Shown: positions 5,149-5,740 of the stretch, piece by piece
Layout: every line of letters begins with the position of its first letter
How positions within the stretch are numbered: the stretch's first letter is position 1
Source of the DNA: Phycisphaerales bacterium
Lineage (GTDB): Bacteria > Planctomycetota > Phycisphaerae > Phycisphaerales > SM1A02
Assembly (NCBI GenBank): GCA_007127615.1
Contig: SKZB01000341.1
Coordinates: 1-5,740, forward strand
Length of the DNA stretch: 5,740 bases
Reading direction: 5' to 3'
Translations under genes and position numbers: made by a program
Notes under the pieces: generated by a model
The model's database searches: none
Seen by the model: the letters and a program-made list of their open reading frames with translations, nothing else
What the model was told of the DNA's origin: nothing

Positions 5149-5740
5149 ATGACCCAACGACGAAACCTTCCGACCCTGTTCGCCCTGGCCGGCCTTCTGG
5201 TGGCGGCCGGCTGCGCCAGCCCCTCCGGCACTTCTTCCTCGCCGAGCGCCTCTTCCGGGAGTCGCCCGGCCCCGATTGCGTCCAAGAGCGGGTCGCAGAC
5301 GCAGACCGCGTCCTCCGACGATTCCTCCCTGCCGGTGGACCTGGACCCGATCGACTCCGCCCGGGACGAGACCGACCGGGTGGCGGCGATCACGTCGTCC
5401 CGCGGCCGGCTGATCGGTATGTTCGGCGAATCGATCGGCACGGGCGACCGACCGGCGGAACGATCCGGACGAACGAACCTCATGCAGGTCAGCTTCGCCT
5501 CCGATGGTGAAACCTTCGACCCGGTCATCGATCCGTCGGGTTCGTGGATGGCCTTTGCTTCCACCATGCATCAGGATGGCTCCAACATCTACATGAAGCG
5601 AACCGGCGGCACGACCGTCACCCAGATCACCAGCGATCCGTCGGACGACGTCATGCCCGCCTTTGATCCGTCGGGACAGAAGCTCGCGTTCGCCTCCAAT
5701 CGCAGCGGAACGTGGGACATCTACATCACGTCGATCAACG
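5149..5740 (+). CDS. TolB-like lipoprotein with PD40 beta-propeller repeats (partial, 3' end outside window)
   Basis: Likely a membrane-anchored envelope protein; PD40/TolB-type propellers mediate protein interactions in the periplasm. Seen: 197 codons open to the window edge. The signal peptide MTQRRNLPTLFALAGLLVAAGC has a lipobox-like VAAGC, so Cys22 would be lipidated. A Ser/Pro-rich flexible tether follows (23-62), then a short linker (63-112). Next come two PD40-type blades: FDPVIDPSGSWMAFAST...NIYMK (123-150) and MPAFDPSGQKLAFASNRSGTWDIYI (169-193), each with the typical DPSG..(M/L)AFAS core. More blades probably follow outside the window. Start: ATG at 5149 gives a compact signal peptide and has GGAAA (5136-5140) upstream; an in-frame ATG at 5134 would only add METGV. 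It is not the Pal-associated tolB with confidence, because no tol/pal genes are adjacent. Confidence 0.8.
   Translation, partial: MTQRRNLPTLFALAGLLVAAGCASPSGTSSSPSASSGSRPAPIASKSGSQTQTASSDDSSLPVDLDPIDSARDETDRVAAITSSRGRLIGMFGESIGTGDRPAERSGRTNLMQVSFASDGETFDPVIDPSGSWMAFASTMHQDGSNIYMKRTGGTTVTQITSDPSDDVMPAFDPSGQKLAFASNRSGTWDIYITSIN

Noticed and set aside
4896..5571. Minus-strand frames of 223 and 147 codons over the lipoprotein start
   Set aside because: Arg/Ser/Gly-rich shadow translations without motifs, opposite a well-formed lipoprotein signal peptide and PD40 repeats.

Overview
The window comes from a GC-rich bacterium with a diderm cell plan: it encodes an exported peptidase and a TolB-like lipoprotein. 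Sample lines inside the main genes count about 67-70% G+C (40/60 at 2161-2220, 42/60 at 3301-3360). Shine-Dalgarno sites are few or weak and two divergent genes look nearly leaderless. Together with the style of the lipoprotein and the SpoU methyltransferase, this makes me think of Planctomycetota (perhaps Phycisphaerae) or a similar soil/aquatic lineage. That is an impression, not a demonstrated placement.

Layout. (1) Positions 1-~1340 are compositionally different (29/60 G+C at 781-840, 23/60 at 961-1020) and carry two minus-strand genes of accessory type. One is an unrecognised acidic 192-residue protein (612-1190). The other is the first 63 codons of a small protein with a DW..EDY..QW..AL motif (1-190), which resembles, by memory only, immunity proteins of contact-dependent inhibition systems. 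Between them lies a GC-rich, hairpin-forming patch (about 400-540) that contrasts with its surroundings. (2) At 1339 a well-formed ribosome binding site and start codon on the plus strand open a reading frame whose first 13 codons look like a real N-terminus, possibly of a DEAD-box helicase. The frame then runs antisense into the next gene and stops after 58 codons. This looks like a cut-off gene start at an island or rearrangement edge. (3) Positions 1393-4035 hold a minus-strand two-gene operon: an exported DUF885-type metallopeptidase followed 9 bp later by a SpoU/TrmH-family RNA 2'-O-ribose methyltransferase. (4) Divergently, 4105-4755 encodes a class I SAM-dependent methyltransferase; the two divergent starts are only 69 bp apart. 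(5) Positions 4756-5148 are a non-coding stretch rich in repeats: a 9-bp tandem array enclosed by an 8-bp inverted repeat, a bulged hairpin, and two copies of a 27-bp element. (6) From 5149 to the window end runs the N-terminal part of a lipoprotein with PD40/TolB-like beta-propeller repeats.

The core genes (RNA methylation, exported peptidase, small-molecule or macromolecule methylation, envelope lipoprotein) are ordinary housekeeping or accessory enzymes with no obvious joint pathway. I found no convincing new defence system. The parts that deserve attention are the low-GC left end with its possible orphan immunity gene and unknown acidic protein, the cut-off gene start at 1339, and the structured repeats in the two large intergenic stretches.
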